DNA of 64,000 bases from NCBI GenBank assembly GCA_021234155.1, contig JAJEKV010000139.1, forward strand, positions 330,809-394,808, written 5' to 3'. Below, in pieces: positions 25,340 through 35,556 of this stretch. A program made the position numbers and the translations under genes. Each line of letters starts with the position of its first letter. Within the stretch, counting starts at the first letter, position 1. The stretch is from Isoetes taiwanensis. Lineage: Eukaryota; Streptophyta; Lycopodiopsida; Isoetales; Isoetaceae. The notes beneath the pieces were generated by a model, which did no database searches, was not told the origin of the DNA, and saw only the letters and a list, made by a program, of their open reading frames with translations.

Positions 25340-26056
25340 AACTTTTGCCTATGCGAGCATAAACTCAGACAAACAAAAAAGCTTTTGCCTATAAACTTTT
25401 GCCTATGCATGCATAGACACAGACAAACGAAGAAGATTTTGCCTATGCGCTCATAGACGCAGACAAACAAAAAAAAAAACTTTTCAATGCTGCACGCATG
25501 GACACGCGGACAAAACAGAAAAATATTTTGAAAGAACTTTGTTTTGAGCTTAGACAAAGAAAGCCTCAAACACAAGAGCATTTGGTTATAATGAAAATTA
25601 TCACGAAAACCTTCAAAATCTTGAAGAGGAGAAAAATGTTCCAGAAAGTGAGGAAGTTCACAGGGTTGTGGCATGTTATTTTGGGACATATCAAATTACA
25701 CAGTCTTTGTACTTAGAATGAGTGTATTACTCAAAGATAATGGTCATATATATGGACTTATTATTTATATGCGTGGAGGCAAAAAAAATCTTATCAATAG
25801 CTCTTTTTCATGATTATTTCACAAACCTAGGGTTTTTGAAGGAATATAAATTGTGCCTGTCTATGCACGCATAGGCAAACACTATACACGCATAGAAAAA
25901 CATTCAAGTGCTTTACACGCAAAACACTATATGCGCTCATTGATTCTGATACTAAAAAAGAAGTTACTGCAAAACAAACGTTCCCTTGATATTAAAAAAA
26001 CGTTTGTGAAATGTTAATTCAATTATACTGTCATATCTATGCGCGCATAGACATAT
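25340..26056. repeat. Right palindrome cluster
   Basis: About eight copies, from 25347 to 26056, several set in a repeated phrase acttttgcctatgc-N-gcatagac-acagacaaac. The most perfect is tctatgcgcgcataga at 26036-26051. Confidence 0.75.
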
Positions 26057-26248
26057 TTCTTTTCCCTTGCATTTTAGTGTTAAAAAAAAAGTACTATTTT
26101 TTAGTTTGACTTGAAGCAAAAAATGTCGTCCTCTGTTAAATGTGTACTTTTTGGATTGAAACTTTTTTTTTTGGTGCCCGTTTTTTTTAAAAAAGGTCAA
26201 AAATACCGAATTTACGTGTTTTCAAAAAAGGAATCTGCAATTGCACCA

Positions 26249-26282
26249 CAGGTCATTAGTGCGTTTGCTAGGTCACCTTGTT
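26249..26282 (-). repeat. Right terminal inverted repeat (34 bp)
   Basis: Perfect inverted copy of 22087-22120, followed by aatg at 26283-26286. Confidence 0.9.
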
Positions 26283-26524
26283 AATGCCGGTTTTAAAGAG
26301 CGCTATTATGCAAGGTTAAAGATCCAAAGGGAAGATACAATGTGGCAAAGCAGAGTCATGCATGTGCATTTTTTGCACTCTCAGTGTTTTGATTAAGGGA
26401 AATAGAAGGAAGGACAAAAACTTCAACCTCCAATCCTATCACTAAATCCTCTGGTCCCGTCTCTCCGTTTAGTCTAAAAGAATACTTTTATGATCCGTAA
26501 TATATTTCTTACATATAATAGTTT

Positions 26525-26830
26525 AATAGAGCCCGTTCTTCTACATGGGGTAGAGACGTAGGGGCCGATGGTATTACTTGCCACCTAAAATGGCCTAGAA
26601 CGAGCTCAGAAGGTCTTTCTGACTCAGACACTTGGGGTAAAGTCCATGGTCCCGTATCAAATACTCTTGCAAAAGACCAATTTCGTGACTCTAAAGAGGG
26701 CTTCTCTAGAATGCCACCTCATATACTTTCAGAAGGTGGTCAGTATGGGAAACACTTGCCAGAGCTATGGTTGTCGAGATTGGAATGTGTAGGAGCATAC
26801 GTGCATACAAGTAAAAACTGAGGAGAATCG
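26525..26830 (+). pseudogene. LINE ORF2 fragment downstream of RT
   Basis: The plus strand reads HGVET, a stop, GPM, then NGLERAQKVFLTQTLGVKSM, VPYQILLQ and YFQKVVSMG with in-frame stops. The pattern YGVE.WGP...ERAQK.FL...LGVK..TPY.ILL is the segment after the RT core in LINE ORF2. It is a dead fragment, probably of the same family as 6795-7375. Confidence 0.7.
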
Positions 26831-26929
26831 CAATCGCTAAATCAGTATTTCGATGGATGATTCCTCAACGAGCTTTGGGATGATGGGGCTTTAAAACTAG
26901 TATAAACCGCACACTATAAATACCAGATC

Positions 26930-27000
26930 AATGGTATTACTTGCCACCTAAAATGGCCTAGAACAAACTTGGAGTAAACTCCATGGTCCCATATCACAAA
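26930..27000 (+). repeat. Partial duplicate of the LINE fragment
   Basis: The phrase atggtattacttgccaccta and the next ~50 bp repeat part of 26567-26660, with an internal deletion. It then degenerates into ctgccagaatacta-type repeats up to about 27110. Confidence 0.7.
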
Positions 27001-27119
27001 TACTAATAAAACCTGCCAGAATACTAACTGGAGCACAAAGGATTCTATTAAAATAACCTGCCAGAATACTAGCTGGAAAGGATGCTACCAATACAACTTG
27101 CCGAATATAAGCACAAATA

Positions 27120-28843
27120 GCCATAGAATTTTACCAACACAATCTGCCAGAGAAGTTTTGCAAAGAGGGATGAAAAATAAACTTGAATCAATCTGCCTTT
27201 TGCTGGGCTTCTTTATTCTGGGCTTCTTTGATGAGAACCCTCTTCCTTATGTTGAGGCTAATTCTCAGCATGTAGGTCTCAATAGTGTCTTCATTGAAAA
27301 ATAATTCTCAACAGAAACAGCCATGCACATGATGCATTTCTGCCATGTCTGCTTCAGAATCAGAAAGTAAAGCCTACAGACCTTACCAATTTACATGATC
27401 TTAGACAGTTTCTTCCGACAATATAATATTATCTTTTCAAACCTAAAACAACTTAGAAGCTACCACACACAGCTTCGCCTAGAATAAAAGACTGTCACAA
27501 GGAATGATCACTTCCCCAAAGAAATGCGCCAATGGCATACTGTCGTTTTTCCTCAAGGCTGCCCATATCGGCAACAGGCAAGCCATGTTCTTCAAGAAGA
27601 CGATCGAGCTGCCATTCCGACATGAGGCATGATTTCATACTGGACCTTGTTAAATCTTGGATAATGGACAGGCATTTGGAAGACACAAGGGACAGAATGC
27701 TGGGCGATGGTAGAATACGGGCATTTTGTGATGGCATGCACAGAATTGGGCGGAAAAGATTTGAAGGAACCCCATAGCCGATCTTTAAAGATGTGAAGCT
27801 TGGTGGAGCTCAGTTGCGAGAGAAAGACCGCCGGAGGAAGGATTGCTCCTCTGGGTTCAAGGGCATGGTGGTGCGGGTTAGCGAGTTTCCACACCACCCC
27901 CAGCAACACTCGTGACCCAGTTTATAGGCAACAATAAGTTTGGAGCAGGCATATCCTAGGCATAATCCAGCATATACTTAGAATATGGCGAAACCCATGA
28001 GCGATGCGAGGGTTTGCCGCCCTAGGGCAACCCAAAACGCCTTTTAGGGCACAGCTGTTTCCTGTGGCTCTGTTTCTTCTGTTTCTCGCTAAGGCAAGCC
28101 TTAGAAGAATTTGAAACTGGATTACCATGCGGAACACGAAGCAGCGGTGAATGGGAGGGCATGAAGCAGAGGCGAATGGGGAGCTTACAGAAAAGCGGCA
28201 GGATGGACATACTTGCAGGAGAATGGGGCAGATGCTGTTGACAAAAAGGATGAAAAGGTATGCGAAAGCTTCAAACCTATAGAAGGTACCTTTATACCTG
28301 CAGAAGACAGGGAAAAGAGCGAAAATAGTAACAAACTTGAGGATGATTCCGAATGAGCAAAATGTGAAGCTATTCCAGCAAACTTGAAGCTATGGCTTGA
28401 TTTGGCTGGAATGAGCAAAACTTGACGCTATGGCTTGATTCAGCACCAAGGACATCACTCAGGGCAAAATCCGACACAAAGGCTTCTCTAGAAACACAAA
28501 GGTTTCTCTGTAGATCTGCTTCTCTGGAACAATGTTCCAGCTTTTAATATCATCGGAACATAGATGCAATTTGAACCACATGTTTAGTAATATGCTATTT
28601 AGCTCTTATTTGTTGATAAAAGACGAAATGTAGAAATGATAGTGTACCGACGTTAAATGACAATTAAAATAGTATGTCTTATTAGAATGCAATCATTGTA
28701 ACCTGAGTTCTGAGAAGAGCCTTACATTGACCATCTGTTCGTTTATTTGCTTACTTAAAGCTGATAGAATCATACACATACAAATAGTAGAATTAAGCCA
28801 AGCGACAGTAAACTTCATCCCTTAGAAGAGAAAGATTCACTTA
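27120..28843. other. No recognised gene
   Basis: Several minus-strand frames of 60-105 codons (27495-28418) have no recognisable domain. A minus-strand TATA-like box (ctataaa, 27919-27927) lies about 90 bp downstream of the hairpin module, which suggests a decayed promoter. Two copies of an aaacttgaAgctatggcttgatt phrase lie near 28380 and 28418. Confidence 0.35.
27900..28036 (-). repeat. Dispersed hairpin module, copy B
   Basis: The minus strand reads TTTGGGTTGCCCTAGGGCGG, CAAACCCTCG, ATGGGTTTCGCCATATTC, AAGTATATGC, GGATATGCC in order, matching copies at 1130 and 63225. It extends to a TATA-like ctataaactggg. Confidence 0.55.
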
Positions 28844-31547
28844 CTAGCTTCTACACATGGAAACCAACACTCTCCTGGGTGGTTTAGAAGGCTGCCTCGC
28901 ATGCAAGACTGCTGTGTTATCCACGAGCATTACATCCCCTTTGTTCCATGGAATGCAGACTTGTTCTTCTTTCATAATTTTCAAAGCCGCTTGTATAAAC
29001 TCAATGGGCAAATGTGATCCATCTCCAAAAGCCAGATTTTTAATGTTAGGAATCTGGGGACTACTTGAACCAATATTGTTGAACCATACTTTATGTCCTC
29101 TATGTTCGTCATATTTTACTGCTATACAAGGACCATGCATGACTTTAACACCGCCTTCTGGCAACCAAACCAAGCTCTTATGTTGTTTTTTGGCTCTACA
29201 CAAGATAAGTATCACTTTTAATACAAACTTACATCCTACTCATGGATGACAGCATAATTTTTGAGAAACTGGTCAGCTCAACAGAATTAAACAAATAATG
29301 CGAAAGATGCTACTTATGACTAACATATCATACTCCGGAGATAGAAGGAAAAACCTTGTGGGAAATACTGCAAAGGTGCAAGAAGGAATGCCAAGAAAAA
29401 AACACATTCTCCTTCCAATAGGTAAGGATTGATTTGATGGAAGGTCTATATTATGATCTGCGTTAAAGACTTATTAAGGATATAAAACGAATTGGGGAAT
29501 ATCGTCCAGTCCCAATATTCCCCTACCTCAAAACTCAGAAGCCTTGATGTTGCAGTAGAAAGCCAATTTGTCAAAAGTCTTGGTATTAGTATCAGACCCA
29601 CTTTCAAAACTATTCCAGGAATTGTCATAGCCATCTCTGATTCCTAGAGGGATCATACATCATCAAGGGCTGTGCAAATTAGAAAATAATTAATTAAACA
29701 TACTGAGCTCACAATTTAAGCTCCTTCCAGAACGTTTTCTTCACCTCGCCATTGAATGAAATAATATTTTTATCTGAACCTAGCAACCAAATGCTTAGAG
29801 CTCCTAATGCTGTCTGTACATATTGGCTCGCCCGAGGAAACCATAATTTAATGTATCAACGATTTTCCGTATTCTTAAAATGAGTGATATATCTTAAAGT
29901 AGAAGATGAATGCTAGCAAGGGGATCATCAGGTACAACTAGATATCTTGTTTGGTCCTGTAAATGAATGTTAAATTCATCTCTGCTTGCCTCCTTCACAT
30001 TCCCATGCTATTGGTAGCAATACATAAAAGATCACTGTGTAGTCTCTACAGGCATTCAAAGCTCATGACAAGAAATACTGAATTGGCTATTAATCATGCA
30101 AATCTGTTTTGGGGCTGCTATTAAAATGGCCTATTTTACCTTCTTTGGCTCCTATAAAAAAGGGAAAGGCAGTGCAGGCAAATGCGGTCTGCTAGTCTCC
30201 TATTCAGATAAGACAACTCTCAAAAATAGCCGACTTCTCTACTCTAGAAACTTGTTTAGAAGGCTACGTATGAATATTTTATATTTCTAAAATTGTTGAA
30301 AAATGCCACATGTTGGTTTCATTTTAGTTCTGCATAAAAGCTTTGATGCTGTCTGCAAGCACTTAATGACTTTTTCATCTGGTTTGAATGGTGTTTGCAT
30401 TGCACTATGTAGCTAATAGCTTTTAGAACGGCTATATATTCTGTTTGAATAGCCACTTATGACCCATTTGTTTTCTTCAATAGAATAATACAGTCCATGC
30501 ACAGATTTCTATCAACTGTACTTTGCTCCATAGGCCATCTTGTGTTCCTCTGTAAAAAATGAATTATTCTACTAAATTTTGCTTCTAAGCCACGTAATGA
30601 TATTGCAACTCTGTAGGATTTCTGTTTTATCCTCCAATCCCTTAATGGAATCTCTCCTTGCTCATGTGTATTAGTGTGCAAGACTTTTCTGATTGACAGA
30701 CATCAGTCATGGCTTGTGAATAGATAATATAGATTGCTGGCTTCTGCTATGTTAGGAGCATATAACCACTGGTAGTTGCTACTCTAGAAGTACTGGACTA
30801 GCCTCTGCTTCGGCATAATTAGTGATTGCATATGCAAACGTTAGTAAACAAACCAACAGCCAAGTATTTAGATCAGAAAGAAACGAACCTTTCTTCAGCT
30901 TGGACCCTGTCAGAGGCTTGAAACGTCATCTTCCAGCCATTCTCTCCATGCTCTTCCAAGATATTATAGTAAACAAGCCCTTTATGCTCCAATTGATCTA
31001 AAAGCTCAGGCATTTCTTTCTTCACTCTGTCATAGATAACCTGTCCCCGGACTATAGGTGTTATTCCACCTTCAGGAGGGGGGATTTCGCAGAAAAACAT
31101 AAGGAACTTTGGATTTTCAGGCAACTGCAATGCATAGATATGATCAACAAAAATTGCCATATAATTACTCGCTTGTGTAGGACAGCAACTCACATAAGCC
31201 ATTTCGTTATGAAAACCGATCTCATACTCAAGAGGCAGCTCGTTTGCAGTATATACAGCTCCCAACACACGATTTCTTGCAGCAGCGCCTCCGACATACC
31301 CAAAATCCTCATACCCTAAAGCTGCTACCAAGGTGTTGAAATCAGCTGCTCCTTCCAAATTAAATCCTCGAAAAATGATGGCTCCACTACGCAGCAGCTG
31401 CTCTTGGATCCAGGATTTGTTATCTCGGAGTACCTGGCAAAGAATATTTAAATCTGGGGAAGATGATGGCGAAAGAATGAGCGGAAAAGGAGCTCCTTCG
31501 ACCAATTTCTGTTGTGGGTGTTTGGCTTCGCTGAACATTTGCTCCAT
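28844..31547 (-). CDS. TauD/TfdA-family Fe(II)/2-oxoglutarate dioxygenase (clavaminate synthase-like)
   Basis: Proposed exons, read on the minus strand: 31547-31194, 31124-30889 and 29195-28844, 942 nt coding for 313 residues; the plant homologue At3g21360 has about 330. Exon 1 starts MEQMFSEAKHPQQ and carries SGAIIFRGFNLEGAADFN and YVGGAAARN. The iron-binding HxE reads FHNEMAY, the distal histidine is in DNTAVLHARQP, and the 2-oxoglutarate arginine is in PPRRVLVSMC. The large 1,693-bp intron has donor AAAG/GTTCGT and acceptor TTGTGTAG, splitting an Arg codon. A 69-bp in-frame intron (GTGAGT...TTGCAG, 31125-31193) must be removed to give the normal family spacing between HxE and FFCEI. All key residues are present, so it is probably functional, as a soluble oxygenase of unknown substrate. 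It is a member of the clavaminate synthase-like proteins of plants, which do not make clavaminate. Confidence 0.88.
31125..31193 (-). other. 69-nt in-frame intron
   Basis: It has GTGAGT at the 5' end and GCATTGCAG at the 3' end, is a multiple of three and has no stop, so it can be read through. Removing it joins MAY to LPENPKFLMFFCEI, equal in length to the plant homologue between the HxE motif and the FFxCE block. Confidence 0.75.
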
Positions 31548-31690
31548 CGCCGATCCAATCTTCTATATATTCACTACTTTTCAATGTTGCCTATAGCTTT
31601 AGATTGGACGTATTTGCTCCATCGCCGCCAATCTTCTAAGTATTCACTACTTTTCAATGTTGCCTATAGCTTTAGATTGGACGTATTCCG
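31540..31690 (-). repeat. 75-bp tandem duplication of leader and start codon
   Basis: The sequence just upstream of the dioxygenase start, including gcgATGGAGCAAAT, occurs twice in tandem with a 75-bp period. Sense-strand landmarks in both copies are acgtccaatctaaagc and aacattgaaaagtag. The outer copy's ATG (31622) opens an eight-codon frame ending at TAA (31622-31599): MEQIRPI. The inner ATG (31547) starts the protein. Confidence 0.85.
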
Positions 31691-31758
31691 AATACAAGGT
31701 TTCATCCAAATCATTCTATTATTAGATTTTCACTACCTATTCAATTTTTAATAGTTTT

Positions 31759-31815
31759 AAAAACTACAAACTATTTAAAATCTAATAGTTTAAAATTAAA
31801 TAGTTTGTAGTTTTT
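31759..31815. repeat. Perfect 19-bp hairpin in AT-rich DNA
   Basis: The arm aaaaactacaaactattta at 31759-31777 is the exact reverse complement of 31797-31815. It lies in the interval between the dioxygenase leader and the plus-strand TATA box, and may be a small MITE relic. Confidence 0.7.
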
Positions 31816-31996
31816 CAATTTTGTTTTTGTTCCTCCTGAATTTTTCAACGACGCAATCCATGTTCACATTGTTGCCACGTTTTCCTTAAAGACGTCCGAT
31901 GCTGTAACGTATCACGACATTCTATGTCGGAGAACAGTTTGGCAATGTAATTAGATGATCCAGTCTGGCAGTGGACAGCTTGATCCGGCATTCGCG

Positions 31997-32080
31997 TATA
32001 TAAGAAGCGATGCCCACTCAATAATTCTAAAATTTTGCTCAAATTGCTCTGCTCCAGTCGATGTCGTTCGATTGCTTCCA
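31997..32080 (+). promoter_or_regulatory. TATA box and possible first exon
   Basis: TATATAAG at 31997-32004 is followed about 57 bp on by ATGTCGTTCGATTGC (32061), reading MSFDCFQ and running into a splice donor AGTAAGT at 32081. Together with the minus-strand dioxygenase it would form a divergent promoter of about 450 bp. No downstream exon was recognised, so the gene may be decayed. Confidence 0.4.
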
Positions 32081-32212
32081 AGTAAGTCTACTCATACTTT
32101 CAATTAAGTCTACTTTGAGTGCTTCTAAGTAAGTCTACTCTTACTTTCAATTAAGTCTACTTTGAGTGCTTCTAAGTAAGTCTACTCTTACTTTCAATTA
32201 AGTCTGCTTCGA
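32081..32212 (+). repeat. 47-bp repeat carrying three splice donors
   Basis: Units begin at 32081, 32128 and 32175, each starting agtaagtctactc and containing tactttcaattaagtct. Each carries the same GTAAGT donor. Confidence 0.8.
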
Positions 32213-32883
32213 TTCCTTCTCTTTTTATGCAATGCTTTCCTTGAATTTGGCCCTGGATCCCTTCTCTTTCTTTCGATCCAAACAAAACCCTTGGTATGGC
32301 CGCTGCTATGGCGTTGGACTATGCAGTAAGGGCGTAAATACAATCTTGCTTGTGAGTTTTGTTCAGAGATCTTACCTCTTTGTGGAATCAAAACATGAAC
32401 ATAACACATTGGGAAACCAAATTCTAAGATTATAAATGGAGATAAAATGAAGATCTCGAAGTCTCTCACTCTTTTGGAAATGCTAAGCCACATATAAAAT
32501 GAATGGAGGGTACCGACAAGAACATACCCAAATAGAGCAAAAGAAAAATTGCAAAAGAATAAACTAGGCAAGCAAACACTGCTCTCTAGGCACAGGCTGT
32601 TGAAGCTTGGGTTTTGCCCTATGCAAAAAGGCGACGTTTGGAACTAGCTATGGTGATGGCTATGGCAGGGAAGGAAAAAAACGGGGCTAGTGCAAAGATG
32701 GAATAGAGGGAAAGAAAACCGGCCAAGAAAAAGATGGATGGTCTACCGCAGAATATATGCTCTGGCAGTGCAAATATCATAATCAGGTCGACATTTTCTT
32801 CGGACATGTGGCATCAACCAATATCACAAAATGATGATTGGGTCCACGAATTTTTGGTTTACTGGTTCAATCGGTGGATGCGA
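32213..32883. other. No recognised gene
   Basis: Frames of 60-125 codons on both strands without domains. The plus-strand gene that might begin at 32061 could continue here, but I see no supported exon. Confidence 0.35.
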
Positions 32884-34146
32884 TCAAGAACTTGCATTCA
32901 AGAAACCATTGGACGCAATCAAAAAGCCTGCTTGAAGTTTATGTAAGTGTATAAAATCTTCTTCAGGAGCATCCTTGGGCATATTGACAAAGCATGGTAG
33001 AGTTGTCTTCTTCTGGTCCATTCCATCAATGACAACTGATGCATAGCTGACTGGATGCTCTAGTACCTTCTTCCTGTGTTTTGTCAACTTTCTCCTTTCA
33101 AGAGGTTGTTGCTTCCCGTGCTTCTTGAGTTTCTCTTTCAATACATCTGGGAAGAAAAAATATTCAGAAAAAGATTCTAGCATTGAAAAGAACCTGGCGA
33201 CAAGAAGTCTTGGAAGCTTACTTTTAGTATGCAGTGATCTTGCATTCTGTCTTTGAGCTTTTAATTCAGAGCATGTAGCAGAGATAGAGATGCGGCCTTT
33301 CTAGGAATTGTTATACGCGAAAATTCCTTTTTCCATAGCACAGTGAAGTAAGAGTAGCATACATGCCATTACCGGACTCAATATATAAATTCTTTATAGT
33401 TATTATGAGCTTCATGTTTTGTGATGTTATCACTTAAGTGGTACATTGAACTATTAGGCAGAAGATCCTTGAAGAAGCCTTTCATCCAGGAAACACATTG
33501 AAATGCATGAATTCTCAAGATACTTCCCGAATGGCAGTAGTCGTTTATGCCATGATTCTTGTCAAGCCTTTTCTTCATTGTGTAAAGCCTTCTGCTGCCT
33601 AAAGCATGAATCATTTTAAAGGCTATTTGATGGATGGTGTGGCCACTAGCTATGTAAGTAAACTTATCACACTTGTCTGGCCTAATATTGAAGGCTAAGT
33701 AGCCCGTTTGATCTATTAAAGTCATTGAACTGTAGCTATCACAAATCAGTTTCAATTCCCTTAGTCCAATCTCTAGCAAACAAGGTTGTAGACAACAATA
33801 TTTTGTATGTCTTGCTCTCAAGTGCCCATCGTCCATTAGTTTCTTCCTTCTTTGTGATGTACAAGCTTTCTTGTGTAAATCTCATTTGAAGTTGTTAGTA
33901 TCAGAAGCAAATAATTCCAAAAAAATAGTGCATGAATCTATTTGGTGCATAAGTCCATGTTCTGTGCTAAGAATTGAGTCGCCTCTGTGAACCCTGCTCC
34001 CTGTTTTCTGCCCTGCTAGGGTAAGAAAATCCGTCATAAAGAGAAGCAAATCCATCATAAGAAAAGCTTTGGCCAGTGACAAAGAATTCTCAAATACCAT
34101 CGAATTCAGATCATACCTGTGTTGAAACCTCATCCGTCGCTGCCAT
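32884..34146 (-). pseudogene. Decayed multi-exon gene with DGMDQ motif (transposon-associated family)
   Basis: Minus-strand pieces in order: a possible first exon MAATDEVSTQ (34146-34117) ending CAG/GTATGA; a 152-codon frame (33836-33378) with CCLQPCLLE, FTYIASGHTIHQIAFKMIHA and LYTMKKRLDKNHGI; and a 99-codon frame (33183-32884) with SYASVVIDGMDQKKTTLP. From memory this order (a G..VC..AF block, then HGN, then a DGMDQ block) is that of an uncharacterised family scattered through non-seed plants and animals and thought to be transposon-derived. The usual Cys after the G motif reads His here, and the sequence after PKDAPEED no longer follows the family. This family call is from recall and needs a profile search. 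Confidence 0.45.
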
Positions 34147-34149
34147 CGG

Positions 34150-34985
34150 AAGCCGTGAACAGAAAAGGCAGGGGAACAGATTAGATAGGAAGGGTTTCGT
34201 GGGAGACAAGCATTCCATGGCCCTGTAAGATTTTCATCTTCGTTTAAGAAATATATAAAAAAAAAAAAAGCTTAAGATAAGATTCAAGCCATGGAACGGG
34301 ATAGCATGTTTAAGAAATATATGAACAGGGAACCCCAACCTGCAGCAAAAACAGGAAGATTTAGGAAGATTTTTGAAACATGCAGAAAAAGAGGTTGGAT
34401 CTATGAAAGCATAAGAACAAGAACCTGTTAAGAACTAAGAACTTAGGAATCGATTTATAAGAACAAGCATTAAGAACCATTTTGATTAAGAATAATCTTG
34501 GACCATTTCTACATCAGATCATTTGAACTACATCCAAGTATTCTAGATGAGTCTCTTTCCATTTGCTAAATAGCAACACTATGACGAAATCTTAGCTGCT
34601 ACATTGGAGAATCATATGTGCTTTAGATATCTTTGTAAACTTGAGTTCTTTCTATTCCAAGTTGTCTAAGCTCTCCTTTGAGATTACTGTCTAATTGCAA
34701 CAAGTTAGCTTCATTGGAAATGTCTTTATAAGGGCAACATCAACATCAAAAGAGAAGGATCATGCTGAAATACAACCAGAGACTATAAGTTTATTGCAAG
34801 TTACTATTCGGCATTGTTTGAATGCATTTGTTAATATAATATACTAATAAAAAGTGCAATCTTCTACTAAAGCCTAGCCTATGGTCGTTTGCTTATTTAT
34901 ATATGCATTTGTGAAACTTCTACAAGGAACATGGTTCCCTATCCCTACTGCAAGCCAAAATAGAATAGAATAGAGTAAACAGACC
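34150..34985. other. No recognised gene
   Basis: AT-rich DNA without long frames. A ttaagaaatatat phrase occurs twice (34240 and 34310). Confidence 0.4.
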
Positions 34986-34989
34986 AAGT

Positions 34990-35255
34990 TGTGCATTGGA
35001 GCCCTCAAAACTAGAAGCAACAAAAAAGTAAAAACTAGTCTGGCAAACAGACTGGAAAACGAAAACCATAGTGGTCAACAAGTCATGCATTCACGGAACC
35101 GTCAGAACTAGAAGCAACGAAGAAGTAAAAACAGTTAATGGTCTGGCAAACGGACTAGAAAACTAAAACCATAATAGTCAACACTGGAAAACTAGAAGCA
35201 ACAAAAAAGTAAAAACAGTCAGTGGTCTGGCAAAAGAACTAGAAGGTCAACAGTA
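34990..35255. repeat. Three diverged ~80-100-bp tandem units
   Basis: Units near 35008, 35104 and 35185 share actagaagcaac, aagtaaaaac, gtctggcaaa, ctaaaacca-type and gtcaac blocks in the same order. Confidence 0.6.
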
Positions 35256-35556
35256 GAAAAAATGACTGGAAAAAACTGAGAACATAATAAGTAAATAATG
35301 GCAACAAGACACTAGAAAAACTAAGAAACATAACAAGACAAGGTTTCTATATTTACTTCTTTTTTTGTACCTTGCACTTATGTTTAGTGTTCGCGATCTA
35401 ACTTGTGATGCATTACAAAATCACATTTTTTTGTCCTATGTTCACAATTACTCGATAGTAAAAAAAATGCGGTTGAAATAACGTATTCTAAATTTTGATC
35501 ACCATGATTTTTGGAATGTAACCCCTAAAATTGCCATTTCAAGTGGTTGATATGTT

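Larger units (their letters stand above)
22087..26282. mobile_element. 4.2-kb TIR element with iterated palindromes
   Basis: The first 34 bases (22087-22120, starting aacaaggtgacctagcaaac) are perfectly inverted at 26249-26282. The 4-mer aatg flanks both sides (22083-22086 and 26283-26286), a possible target duplication. Inside, about 17 copies of the interrupted palindrome ctatgcNNgcatag are spread through both flanks. No transposase was recognised; internal frames are under 100 codons except one (25249-25689, minus) that is a by-product of repeats. A GC-richer exon-like block (about 22840-23050), with a possible GGTAAG donor near 22998, could be captured host DNA or the leader of a lost gene. 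The superfamily is unclear: 34-bp TIRs with 4-bp duplication do not fit hAT, MULE or CACTA neatly. Confidence 0.8.

Noticed and set aside
25249-25689. 146-codon minus-strand frame rich in FFVCLCLCMHR
   Set aside because: Translation of the acagacaaac-plus-palindrome repeats in the TIR element; no protein-like features.
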